The notes: generated from the sequence alone by a model not told the origin. A stretch of 64,000 bases of DNA from Proales similis (GCA_019059635.1 JAGVRJ010000004.1:186001-250000); one strand, 5' to 3'; positions 35,500-46,522 are shown, counted from the first letter of the stretch. Translations and numbers: made by a program.

Positions 35500-38400
35500 T
35501 CATGGAATGTAGCTGACTTTGATCGGCTCTGCTTTCTTAAGATTGCTTGCATTCGCTTTGGACTCTGATCTTTTGAATTTTCGCCACTTTGACTTTTTTG
35601 GCAAGACGACATTCAACAGATCGTTCACAAAAACGAATAAATAGACCAGTGCAATGCACACAATCGCAATGATTGAGGCAGCGCTTATCACTGCTTTGGT
35701 CGCTTTCAGACTCTCCTCTTCCTGGTCGCACTTGTCGCCCAAATAGGACGAGAAGCAGCGGCACACAGGCTGGTCCTCGTCGTCGATGACGCACTTGCCG
35801 TGGCCCGAGCACGCCTCACCTGCGCACAGGTCGCGCTGGAGCTGGCAGAACTGGCCGTAGAAGCGGCTGGTGCAGTTGCACTCGAACGCGCTTCCGTTTC
35901 GAAGGCACTGGCCCGAGTTGAGGCACGGACTGAGGGCGCAAATGTCGACGTTGTTCTGGCAAGCCGAGCCAGTGTAGTCGAGCTGGCAGGCGCAGATATA
36001 CTCAGAGCCGGCTTTCATGCAGAGCCCTCTATTCGAGCAGTTGGTCAAGCAGGCAGTCAGGTCAGCGTTGCTTGAAAGGATTTCGACCAGCTTCTCGGGC
36101 TCGAGACTGCTACCCAAAAAAAATTCAAAATCCGAAATCTCAATCGAACTGGTCACTTGAAGGAGCTCTCCAACCACGTCGACTCCGACTGAATAGTTTC
36201 CGCTTGCTTTGTAAGAATGGCTGATTGTGTGCGACAGAGTGCTAGGATCGAAAAAGAGCGTCAGAGGCAGAGACGAGTCGCCAAAGTCTACTCGAGCTTG
36301 GTATGTGAATTTTCCCGGATCTGCGGTCACTGTGCACTGAACTGCCTTGTCCAGTTGGGCCTGGCTGGGACAACTCAGCTCGAGAGTTGTTTCTGTTTTT
36401 CAGTTTTAAACTGAAAGTGACTTTAAGACAATTTGTCAGAATTCGCCCACTTGTTGCCGAGAATATTGCCGGCCTTGTGAAGCTGCCACAAGGCTGAGAT
36501 CCATCACCGGGGCACGCAGTAATGCAATCCGAATCGTTAGCTCTGCCATTTAGTCCAAATTTATCGCCACAAATGCAGTCTTGCCTGTTGGAGAGCAAAT
36601 AAGTGAATTCTCTTGCGACGCCAAAAAACACTCACCGGTCGACGACTCCGAAGAACAGGTACCCGAGTCCGTCGCATAGACGAGCGCACAGAGCCAAACT
36701 CAAAATCTCGCGATGTTTTGACACAGATCCGTTCAAGTTTCCAGAAACGTCTTCGTAACATCCCAAATAAAACGCAGTGATCTGAGCACTCTGGTGGGTA
36801 CCTTTTGCGAATCAACACTTGAACAAGTAGGTTGGTTCCATCAAAATAGATTAGTTACGTCCGAAGGTTGTCTCGAGCTCACCAGACGAGCAGTCTGAGA
36901 GGAACGCGTCACACATGAGCGCGCAGGCACTGTCTTGGCCATCCACTGCGTACCCGTTCGAACACGGGCATTCTGATCTCCTATTTTTATTGACCGGTTT
37001 CAGTATTGATCCGAGAAAGCGATCATCAGAGTCGTCATCTCACCCGGTGTAAGAATCGCTGACTAAGCCGTACGAAGGAGAGCCACAGTCCCGAGAACAC
37101 AACTCTTGTCGCTCGTTGTTGCTTATGAAGTTGAGATTTGATTGCGACCTGCTGGTCCAAGTCATTTCACAGGGCAGCTGAGGGCCTTTTGTTATTGTCC
37201 TGAAGCTTGCCGTCGACAAGTTCCCGATCGGATCGATTACTTTGATAATTTGATCGTTTAGATTTGGTTTAAAATGCCGATAGGTTGTATGTTGGCACCT
37301 TGGATGAGGGGATTCACGTTGAGCTCTTCACCCACCACGTGGACAGTGAGCAGAAACTCGCCCATTTGAGAATATAGGTGCTTGACTGTCTTCGTTCCGT
37401 TCACTGTGATTATCTCACTCGCCGAACCTTGGCCGAAATCAATTTTCAATTGGACAGGACCTGTGAAACCCTCCAGAGTGATGGAGAAAATCAGGTATTG
37501 TCCTTGTCGGATTGAGGAATCGCAGTCGATTCGCAGGCTTCCTTTTTGAAAATCGATTTAAAATTTTTGCATTTCACAAGAAAAGGAACGTACTTGGGTG
37601 ATAGGTGAAAGCCGAGAGCCTCCAATGTCCTCCACAAATTTGGCTCGGATCGCCATCGCATTGTGAAGAGCATTGATGTTCTGCTGCGAGTCCATATTTT
37701 CCGATCGAGTTTCCGCAAAAACACTCCTTCCTTTTTAGAAACAAAACAGTTTATGAATCGCCCATTCTTGCATTCTTTTCATCCGTTCCTACCTGGATTG
37801 TGTTCCGGCATATTTAAATCCATCACAAATATCTGCGCATAACTGATTGGTCATTCCCCAATTTATTGTACTCAGACCATCCAAATGACGATCGAATGAG
37901 TCAATAAAGCAACCCAGATATTCCACAAGGATCCTATTATCCTCATAGCGATCTAAACATCACCAGATATTCTGCTCATGCATCAGGCGCCGGTCGTTGC
38001 CAAATTCAATTCTTACCAAGCGCTTTTATCACTTGAATGTATTCAATGCAGCCACACAGCTGCCGGTCAGAACATATACAGCCACAATTAATTGGATCGG
38101 CTGATGCGATGGTCGAAGTGGTGTTTGAACAAACACACAGGCCGCTTGATTCGGCATATAAAAATTGAAGGTCATTGAGAAAAGCTTGCATGCTAACCTG
38201 AACGAAGGGCCAGTCAAAGCCAAAGCAGCGAAGCGAAACCCAAGCGAGCTGCAGTTTTGAATGCATTCTCTGCTCGAGAGAGAGGCGTTGCTAAATGTTA
38301 GGGCGTCGTTCAGACTTGAAAGGTACAAGTCTCTCCCAAAGCAGCCGATTTTGTCTTGTATGTCAAATTCAAAATCTTTTTTTTTTCGATTTAAAACTCT

Positions 38401-38513
38401 CAACTCGAGCATCAGGTTTGAAGCGAATTCAACTCACTAGTCGCCGTTGCTTGAAGCAGTTTCAGCAGAGCAATAAGCCCGACAAGCAAAATACTCAAAA
38501 ATATCTTCCACAT
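35500..38513 (-). CDS. Array gene J: WSC-PKD-EGF membrane receptor, full layout
   Basis: The start at 38513 encodes MWKIFLSILLVGLIALLKLL, resembling the signal peptide of gene A, and ends in phase 1. WSC 1 (38020-38400; KIGCFGRD, FAALALTGPSF, CGCICSDRQLCGC), WSC 2 (about 37560-37960), PKD 1 (37258-37520; KIDFGQGSA), the middle segment with a third WSC (36450-37250) and the last exon with PKD 2 (VDFGDSSLP), three EGFs (LCMKAGSE type), TM (VNDLLNVV) and a tail ending PIKVSYIP are all intact. Its PKD and middle exons are close to A and B although it sits at the opposite end of the array, so A, B and J form one subfamily. Confidence 0.88.
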
Positions 38514-39075
38514 CTTCCAGTCTGAGTTTAAGCAAATGCTCGCTCTTTTTAATTCAGATCCAAATGTTCTGCAAAGCCAGTCGAATTTAATCTGATCGAT
38601 TGGTTGTTACGCACACGAGTCCTAAAAAAGCAATATCCGACTTTCTCTGATGTCAATGACCGACTCAAGATGCTTAATTCTCTCTGTTTGTTTGCACTCG
38701 TTTCTTCATTTTGGTTCTGAGTTTTAATTTAAAAGCCGATTTCAAATTAAGATCGTGTAGCTGCCAAAAAAGCAAAGGCGACGATTCAGAGCTGTTATTC
38801 GACTTGAACGAAATGAAATTCAGACAAAACAGCAACATTTCGTAGCTGCTCGCTCTGCATTATGCGTCATGCTTTCAAAACGAGTTTCAAAATATTAAAG
38901 CGAATTATGCAAATTGAAAAAAAAAAGAATTTTTTCTATTCTTCATAGTTTACAAAAAGGTAGAAAGCGAGAGAGAGAGAGGGGGGCAGAGAAAAGGAAG
39001 AGGCAGAAAAGATTGACATAAAAGGAGCTTGGAAAAGGAGGATTGGTACGCAGACCGCAGAAGAGCTCTCTCACA
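38514..39075. other. Divergent promoter region between gene J and TMF1
   Basis: These 560 bases separate two head-to-head genes and must hold both promoters. A purine-rich AGAG tract lies near 38968-38990. No TATA box is clear. Confidence 0.5.
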
Positions 39076-42000
39076 ATGAACAAATGGTTCGACTCCAAGT
39101 TGACCGACTACGCCAAGACAGCATTATTGCAAGCGCAGAAGCGTATCGACAAAGCATTGGACATAAAAGACGACGAATCGAGCGCCGGCCGAGAAGCGAA
39201 AAAGACCGGCACGGAGGAGAGCAGAGCAGAGAAGAGAAACGAGTCGACTAGTGCTCTGCGTTCGAGCAGCTCTTCTTCCTTCTCAGCTCAGATCGAACAT
39301 GTCAACGAGGACCGTCTTCAAAAGTCTCAAAGTGCTACTCATGTTCCGGTCAATAGCCGAGTCAACAACTCAAATGAAGTCGATTTTGAGGCATTTCTCA
39401 ATAGTGATCAGCCCCGACAGCCTCCTAAAGATGAGGCTGCTCGAGACCTGAATGAAGAGCAGGAACGAGAAGAGACAACCGATTTGAGAGAGCAAGAAAG
39501 CCGAGTCTTCAGCTCTTCTGACACTCTGGATGGCTCTGAGCGAACCATGATGACCGAGCCGATGAGCAAAATCGAGTCAGAGCAGCTTGAGTTTGACACT
39601 CAGCGCTCGGTGACCGCTTCGGAGAACGAATTTGTTCGAGTCGAACAAGTGAATAGTGGAAACGTGTCTTCAGCCGAGGAAGGCCTGGAAACATGCGCCA
39701 GTTCTGACATTGAAGTAATCTCCCTTCCGTCGACGAGCGGCGATCAATCGAGCGCCGTTAGCGTGCGGCCTGGCAGCAGAGCTGCAAGTAAACTGGCCTT
39801 TAAAGGAAACAGAAATCAAATTCTGATCAAATCGCCGCCTCCGCCTTCGTCGCAGCCGGAGAAAGGGCCGTTGGTGAAGCTGCCGCCCGACGACCAGGAG
39901 GACGAAGGCGAACAGCTCACAAGCGAGAACATTCTGGACGTTAGAGAACAGCAGCTGATCAAGCTAAACGAGAGAAACGCGCATTTGAAAGAAGAGAACG
40001 ATAATCTCGAGAGCGAAATCGAGCGCCTGAAATACGAACACCGAGAGAGAGAGGAGAAGCTGCGCAATGAGTTGAGTCGCATCAATTCGCGCTGTGAACA
40101 GTTCAACTTGGAGCGTGAGACGTTGAAAAAGGCGAAAGCCGAAGCCGAGGCCGAGCTGAAATTGCTGCAGCAGAGCCTGGCAGAAAAAGACGAGCAGATC
40201 GAGCAGCTCACAAGCGAAGGCCACAAGTTGTCCAAGCAAGAGCTCAGTCACAAGACCATAATAAAGAAACTGCGCGCCAAAGAAAAGGAAACAGACGAGC
40301 GATTCGCCGCGCTCAAGTGGGCTCCCTTCTCGACTCCTCTTTCAAGTTTGCTTTCTAATCAGGCGAATTCGAACCAGAGGCGAATACCAGAGTGCGCAGA
40401 AGCAGCTCGACGAGCTCAGAAAAATCGTTGACGCCAAAGAGGGCGACGAGGCCAAAAGTTGGGGTGAGTGCAACTCGTCGACCGACACGGCGTCGGCAAT
40501 TCTAATTTCGGTTCGGTGAAAGAAACGGTGAAGAAAATGGAGAAGGCTCTGCTGGCGATGGAGAAAGAGCTGAACGCCAAGAAAGAGGCGCTGATCGAAA
40601 ACGAGCAGAAAGTAAAAGGCCTGGAGAACACATTGCAAAACGCTTACAAGTGAGCGCCTGTGCTTTGCTATTTTGGTTGAATAAACGATTTAATGCGGTT
40701 GTAGAGAGCTGGCCGAGCTGCACAAGTCGAACGTGACCAAAGAGGCACAGTTGAACGAAGTGACGAACAGTAGAGAGTCGCAGCTGAGAGAGGAGCTCGA
40801 GCTCACCATCGAAAGGGAGCGAAACGCGTCGCAGAAAAAGATTGAGAGTTTGCGATTCGAGCTGGAAAGCGCCCGGGCCGAGATAAGCCGAGCCGAGCAG
40901 CAGCAGTATCTTAAAGAGCAGTCGCTCAAGAACGAGATAAGCGACCTGCAACAGGTTGGTGAATGCCGTCCGTTCTGGCCCGTCTCGAGATAAGCAAAGC
41001 AGGCTCCTCACAGCATTTAAGAGAGGCTGAGACGAGAAACAACGAGCTGAGTCAGAACATATCGAACGCCACTCGGCCCCTGTTGAGGCAAATAGAAAAC
41101 CTGCAGAGCTCGCACGCCAGTCAAATAGAAGCCTACGAGAGCGCCGAGAGAAACTTGACCGAGCGATTGAGTAAAGCAGCGACGCAAATCCATTTTCCGG
41201 CCATTTTCTCATTTTCGTCAAAGGAGAGGCGCAGGCGTTGGCCTCAGACTTGAACGAGCGCAATCGTCTGCTGGACGAGAAAATGTTTGAAATGAAGCAG
41301 CAAGCAGCTCAGCACGAAGTTCAGCTGAAAGCGCTGCGAAACGAAAAGTCAAAGCTGAACGCCGAATTGAACTCGGCCAAGAGCGCACTCGACTCGTACG
41401 AAGCTCAAAAGATCGAGTAAGTTGCTCTCTCTAAGTTGCTCACTAAGCGGTTTGCTCACTGGCCTTGTCCTTCTTCTCATCTTGGGGCTGTTTATAAAAG
41501 CAACGAGGCTCAGCAAAAAGTCACAGTCGACTCGTTATATCAGCAGATCGAAGCGTTGGTCAAAGAGAAAAAATATTTTCAAACACAGCTCGAGCTGTTA
41601 AAGAGCCAAGCGGACGAAGAAAAGAGTTCGATGGAGAGCCGATTGGAACAGTTGAAAAGAGAAAAGGTGAGCGAGCGCCTTGTGCAGGAGCTTCAGCTCG
41701 TACGCTTTTACTTACTGCGCGCGTGTAAAGGAGTCGATTGAGAAAAGACTTGAGCATGCGAGAACAGCGCAAACAGACGAGACGAGCGACAAGTCGTCGC
41801 CGTCTAAACGCTTTATTCGCACGTCGAGCTCATCGCTCGAGTCGGCCAGTTCAGTGTACGACCTTCAGGCTACGGCGCAAATTCCGTACGGAACGAACGC
41901 GTTCAGCATACTGGAGACGCTTCAGAGCAGACTCAAGCAGAAAGAGGGCGAAGTGGTTCAGCTGCAGGTGAGTGCCGCATTGGACCAATTCATTCGCTGC

Positions 42001-42403
42001 ATCACTAACGATCGCTCGCACAGCAAGAGATTGACCAACTGCGCCAAGTGAAAGACCAACTCGACCGCGAGGTGTCGCATCTGTCGGACAACATCTGTTC
42101 GCTCGAACAGCGGCTGGAGAGCTATCCCGAGCTGGAGAGGCGATTCAAGGTGAGCATCCGACGTTGAGAGAGGGCCATGTGAGTGAACCATTTCGCCGAG
42201 CAGGATCTGAGCGTCGAGTACAACGCCTTGCTGCAACTGCTGGGCGAGAAGACCGAAGAGAACGAAGAGCTTCGAATGGACTTGCTCGATGTCAAGGAAA
42301 TGTACAAGACACAGGCAAGTAGCGAACCGCATACGCTTCGAGCTGCGATCACATTTCAGCTGCATTCAAGATCGAAGATCTTCTCAAACAGATAAGCTCA
42401 TAG
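39076..42403 (+). CDS. TMF1: TATA element modulatory factor (golgin TMF1)
   Basis: TMF1 is a Golgi coiled-coil tether that binds Rab6. The N-terminus MNKWFDSKLTDYAKTALLQA matches the conserved start of TMF1 and its amphipathic segment. A disordered Ser-rich region follows (about residues 40-290), then heptad coiled coil with LSKQELSHKTIIKKLRAKEK, the family hallmark TRPLLRQIENLQ near 41080, and the C-terminal Rab6-binding block (LLGEKTEENEELRMDL, DVKEMYKTQ). At least eight introns interrupt the second half. The last intron begins GCAAGT at 42315, a GC-AG intron, and the final exon (from about 42371) reads IEDLLKQISS then TAG at 42401-42403, which parallels the vertebrate ending. The start is the first ATG in frame; upstream codons of the open frame have no ATG. 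Length is about 950 aa against about 1,090 in human. Confidence 0.95.
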
Positions 42404-42487
42404 CTGCCTGCCTGCCGCCGTTCGCCGCATCGAGCCGTGGCCTTCCTATCATGCCAATCGCGTCATGCAAGTGACGTCTCTCGATAA

Positions 42488-42517
42488 TTTATTTATTGAA
42501 ATTTTTTAAGCAATAAA
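42488..42517. promoter_or_regulatory. Overlapping poly(A) signals of TMF1 and Caskin
   Basis: AATAAA on the plus strand (42512-42517) serves TMF1; two overlapping AATAAA on the minus strand (42488-42497) serve Caskin. The transcripts therefore overlap tail to tail by a few tens of bases. Confidence 0.65.
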
Positions 42518-42608
42518 CAGAATAATTGCCAACAAAAAGAAAGAGGCGCTCGAGAAGAAAGACGTCTGATTGAGGACATTTACAATTGCAAAGTCGACTG
42601 GTTGATGG

Positions 42609-45600
42609 CTAATGGCTGCACATTCGCTCAAACTCGAGCATTTCGTCCAGCTGCTTGTTCAGGTCGGAGAGCATCGAGTCAATGTCGTTAAGTGGAGCTG
42701 CTTGATTTGAGCCAATCGAACGCTGCTGCTGCTGATTTGAGACAGGTCTTCTAAAACAACTGATTTTATTGAGAATCAAGGCCAGCAACAGGACGCAGCC
42801 CGAATTACCTGAACTCAGTCGCAGGCAGACTGAGCGCAGTCGAAAAGTGAACTGGCGACTTTCGACTCACAATCGAATGGGGCTTGCGATTGACTGCGGT
42901 GCGCATGAGACGATTGGACTCGGCGCTCAACGATATCAGTGGCATTGGCGGCGGCATGACGAAATTCTCGTTCGGAAAATTGAACTTTTCGACTGCGCTA
43001 GATGAGCAGGCCGAGCTGCTAGAGGTCGGCGACGAAGACTGCGGCGAGAGAGACTCGTGCTGTGAGGCGGGCCTTGCCTGCTGCCTGCTCGGATGCTGCT
43101 GGTGCGGCTGAGGGGCCAGTTTGCCCAGAGTGAGTTGAGCCTTGCGGTTCCTGGGCAGTGTGGCAAACGTGCTGCAGTCGATTTGAGTCGAAGTGGTGCG
43201 AGGCGGCACTGGCGGCTGCTTCGACTGAGCGCCCATCTCAACCAGGTTCGGCTTCGTCGTGATCGGCTCAGGGTTCGAACGAAACGTGCTGCTGAGCAGA
43301 TTTTCAAGACTCTTGGCCAAACTGATTGCGCTATTTTCGCCGCTCGTCTCTGCTGCGCTGGACTCTCCTCCGGCTGCTCGGGTTTTGATGAGCTTGATGG
43401 CCAACATGAGCTTCTTCTGATGTCCGAGTTTGCTGATCCCGAGCTCTTCGAAGTCTTCGATGCTCAGGCCCGACTTGAGCTCGTCAAGGCCACTGAACAC
43501 TTGCTTGAACTGGCCCAAATACTGGTCCATGTGAATGGCTCTCAAGAACGACTCGAGACTGTTGCATTGGTAGAGCGATCGTTTGAGCTTGTCCTCGCTC
43601 TCGCTCAAGTTGAGTCGTTTGAGCTGCTGCTTGAGCAGGGTGCGATGAGAAGGGTCGAGAACTCCGATGGCACTGAGATCGGCCGGCGTTGCTTTGCTCA
43701 GTGTCAATAGCTCGTAGCCGGCGCGCGTCACACTCTCTTCGTACTGCTGCAGGCCCCACTGGCTCAACCAGGCCAGCATGGACGGAGCGCGTTCGACCGG
43801 ACTGGTCACCAGGCCCGGGGCATATTCGCTGCTGAAGCTGATCATGTTGGCAGCGGCCGTTCTCGAGCCGTACGAGTCGTTCGACACCGCGTCCTCTTGG
43901 CTCGTCTCGTGTTCGACTATGCTCGAGACGTCGTCGTCGAACTGGTTGAAATGCAGCGAGCTCGAGGACGATGTGACAAATCGGTGTGCGCCACTAGGCG
44001 CTTCGATGCGAACTCGCTCGCACGGAAAGTAGCCGTAGCGGGCCGTGTAGGTGCGCTTGTCGAGAATGAAGCCGCGCCAGACTCGTTGCCTTTCATTTCG
44101 CTCGATCACTGTTATCCGCTCGTTTGCGTTGAACTGAAGCGCGCCCGCATGCTTGTCGGTGTAGGGCGCCAGGCTAACGGCCTGCACGGCCTGTCCGTAC
44201 TCTTTGATCAGCAGACGAATGTCGTTGCCCACGTGCTGTTTAAGAGTGACGTCGAACGCCAGCTGCCCGTTAGAGTCGGCCAGACTCGCGTCTATTCCGC
44301 TTTCCAGCAGCAGCTTCACAGTTCGATAGCGGCCATATTTGCAGGCTTGATGCAGAGCGCTGCCGTCGAACGTTTTGCTCATTCCGTTCAAGTCGGCCAC
44401 TTTGGTCGACAACAGCAAGCGGACTATGTCGTCGTGGCCGCATCTACTTGCCAGATGCAGCGCGTTGCTCGAGTAGACTCTCAACAGCTCGCTCGGTCTT
44501 GACGACGACGACGAGACAAGAAGCTGAGTATTGGCGCAGAACCAAACGATCAAGTCGACCAATCTGAGTCGGCCCAGTTCACACGCGCATTCGAACGGCG
44601 TCTGATCGAGAGATTTGTTGCGAACCTTCAGACTGTCGAGCGCCCCGTTCTCGAGCAGCAACGCAACCAGTTGCTCCAGCCGTTCTGAGTTGGCATTCAA
44701 CTGAACGGCCAAATGCAGCGGCGTGTCTCCGTTCGTGCCAGTCGCAATGTTCGCATCGGCGCCGTTCTTGAGCAGCAGTCGAACCAGGTCAACGTGGCCA
44801 CTCTGACAGGCGATGTGAAGCGGGAGCAAGCCACGGCAGTCGACTAGCATCGCACTGGCGCCTAGCTCCAGCAAACAGTGCGCCAGCTCGACCATGCCGT
44901 GCAGACACGCCAGGTGCAGAGCGCTTGATCTGATCATCGATCCAAAGAGTCAGTGAGAGTTTTGAGACCTGTTGGCGGACAGAGAGAGAGAGAGAGAGGA
45001 CTTACCCGAACTCGTTTTGATGGTTGACGTTCAGCTTGCATTTGGCGGCCGCTGTGCAAAGAGAAAAACGAATTATTTCTGAGATGATTCTGAGAGGAAA
45101 GAGGAGGAGGAGGAGGATGGAGAGGCGAGGAGAAGAAGAGGCGAACGAGGCCGATGAGCTGTTCTGGCTGCGCTTTATTTGCTTTAGAGAAAACTCGTTT
45201 GAGAAGGAAGAAGAAGAGCGACAGGCCTGTCAGGGAGGAGAGGCGGCGGCGAGACGGCCGTAGTAGGCGGTGATGGCCACAAGTTTGCGGTCCAAAAAGT
45301 TCTGCTCAATGCGAACGGTGCCCGCCGGACCGGCCAAGTAGAGCACTTGCTCGATGTTGACGTTGCGCGGCAAAAAGTAAACAATGTTGGCACAGTTGAG
45401 CTTGTTGACGCAATAGTCAAAGATGGCGAAGCCGTCGAGAGGAAACTCGCTGATGTCCGTCTCTTTGGTCTGAATGTAAGAGATGCCACCCCAGGGCGGG
45501 CTGAGAAAGACCATGTCGATGGGCGTGCGCTCGATCTGAATGGTCTCGTGCAGGCGAAAGAAATCCTGCAGCAGAAAGTGAATGGGCCGCCTGCACTCGT

Positions 45601-46310
45601 AGACGGCCTGCGCGTTATGCTGCGAGCACTGAAGCTTCACAGCGTCAATGTCGCACGAGATTACTCGATCGAAATGGCGCGCAAACTGAATTGTGTTGCC
45701 GCCCGATCCGCCGAACGCGTCCAACACGAGCGCGTCTCGGCCAAGAGAGCGCACGCAGTGGAGAGCGATGTGCTCGGCGACGCGCTCCGGCGTCACCGAA
45801 TACCAGCTCTCCAAGTCGAGCAGGATGCCCTGATCGAAGCGATTGAACAGCTGATAGCGGCGTCGGTAGAATTTGCGCATTCGACGGCTGATCGAAATCT
45901 GCTTGTACGACTTTTCGATTCTGCACTTGATCTGACCGAAGTCTGTCTGGCGGCTATCTTCGCCACTGCACATTGCTTTCAATAAAAAAAGCAACAACAA
46001 CAACAACAACAAGCAAAGCGGCAGCAGCAAGCGCTCATTGGTCTCGCTTGTTCGAACGAGCTCTCGTTGCAAAATCACGTCAACAGTCACGAGCATGGCC
46101 GACAAATATTAACGCAACACCGCATCCATAGGACTGGAAATGGGCTCAGCTCGGTTCGATACCGGCAAATTAAACTGAAAAAGTTTTGGCACACTTACAG
46201 TCGCTTGGCTTGGCGCTCTTGCGCCATTTGAGCAAAAGCTTCAATGCCGACTGCTGGTCGCCGGCGTTGATTGCGTCGAAGAGGAGCGCCTCTTTGCTCT
46301 GGCCGCCCAT
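42609..46310 (-). CDS. CASKIN: Caskin (ankyrin-SH3-SAM-SAM scaffold)
   Basis: Caskins are synaptic scaffold proteins; vertebrate Caskin1 binds CASK and its tandem SAM domains polymerise. Exon 1 (46199-46310, MGGQSKEALLFDAINAGDQ) splices over a 1.1-kb intron to a 46-base exon (45006-45051, KLNVNHQNEFG), then to the main exon (about 42818-44929). Phases agree at both joins and reconstruct NHQNEFG-SSALHLACLHG, matching the first ankyrin repeat of vertebrate Caskin. Order: about six ankyrin repeats, an SH3-like domain (ITVIERNERQRVWRGF, YGYFPCERV), two SAM domains (the second containing LGISKLGHQKKLMLAIKLIK), Pro/Ser-rich linker, and a last exon (42609 to about 42754) ending in a conserved-looking helical tail (IDSMLSDLNKQLDEMLEFE). 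The gene hosts TGS1 in intron 1. The CASK-binding segment of vertebrate Caskin1 is not evident. Confidence 0.93.
44981..44999 (+). repeat. (AG)n microsatellite in a Caskin intron
   Basis: Nine or so AG units lie in the 76-base intron between Caskin exons 2 and 3; on the coding strand this is the CT-rich polypyrimidine region. Confidence 0.85.
45230..46096 (-). CDS. TGS1: Trimethylguanosine synthase, nested in Caskin intron 1
   Basis: TGS1 converts the 7-methylguanosine cap of snRNAs and snoRNAs to 2,2,7-trimethylguanosine with S-adenosylmethionine. The frame holds the full catalytic domain: RYQLFNRFDQGILLDLESWY, SVTPERVAEHIA, the SAM-binding DAFGGSGGNTIQFA, the catalytic LSPPWGG, and NIVYFLPRNVNIEQV to ITAYYGRL at the end. 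The usual C in DAFCGxGGN is G here. It is a single exon and consists of the catalytic core only; the long N-terminal region of vertebrate TGS1 is missing. Two starts are possible: ATG 46096, which adds a Leu-rich stretch encoded by a TTG repeat, or ATG 45973 (MCSGEDSRQTDF), which I favour for a nuclear enzyme. It lies entirely within Caskin intron 1 on the same strand. Confidence 0.93.
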   Translation of the reverse strand: MLVTVDVILQRELVRTSETNERLLLPLCLLLLLLLLFLLKAMCSGEDSRQTDFGQIKCRIEKSYKQISISRRMRKFYRRRYQLFNRFDQGILLDLESWYSVTPERVAEHIALHCVRSLGRDALVLDAFGGSGGNTIQFARHFDRVISCDIDAVKLQCSQHNAQAVYECRRPIHFLLQDFFRLHETIQIERTPIDMVFLSPPWGGISYIQTKETDISEFPLDGFAIFDYCVNKLNCANIVYFLPRNVNIEQVLYLAGPAGTVRIEQNFLDRKLVAITAYYGRLAAASPP

Positions 46311-46503
46311 GTTTCGCACTTTGTCTTTGTTGCTTAGTTCACGGCCAATCTGCGCCCGCGCAGCGCTGACATTGATCTAAAACGAGTCGAAATTGAGCGC
46401 GAAAATGGCAGAGAACGCCAAGAATTGGATGAAAGGAACTATGAATAGAGAATTGCAATGCTCGATATGGCAGAATAAACAAACAGTTAGTTCGACCGGT
46501 CGA

Positions 46504-46522
46504 ACACACACACACACACAAC
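46504..46522 (+). repeat. (AC)n microsatellite
   Basis: About nine AC units in the region upstream of Caskin. Confidence 0.9.
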
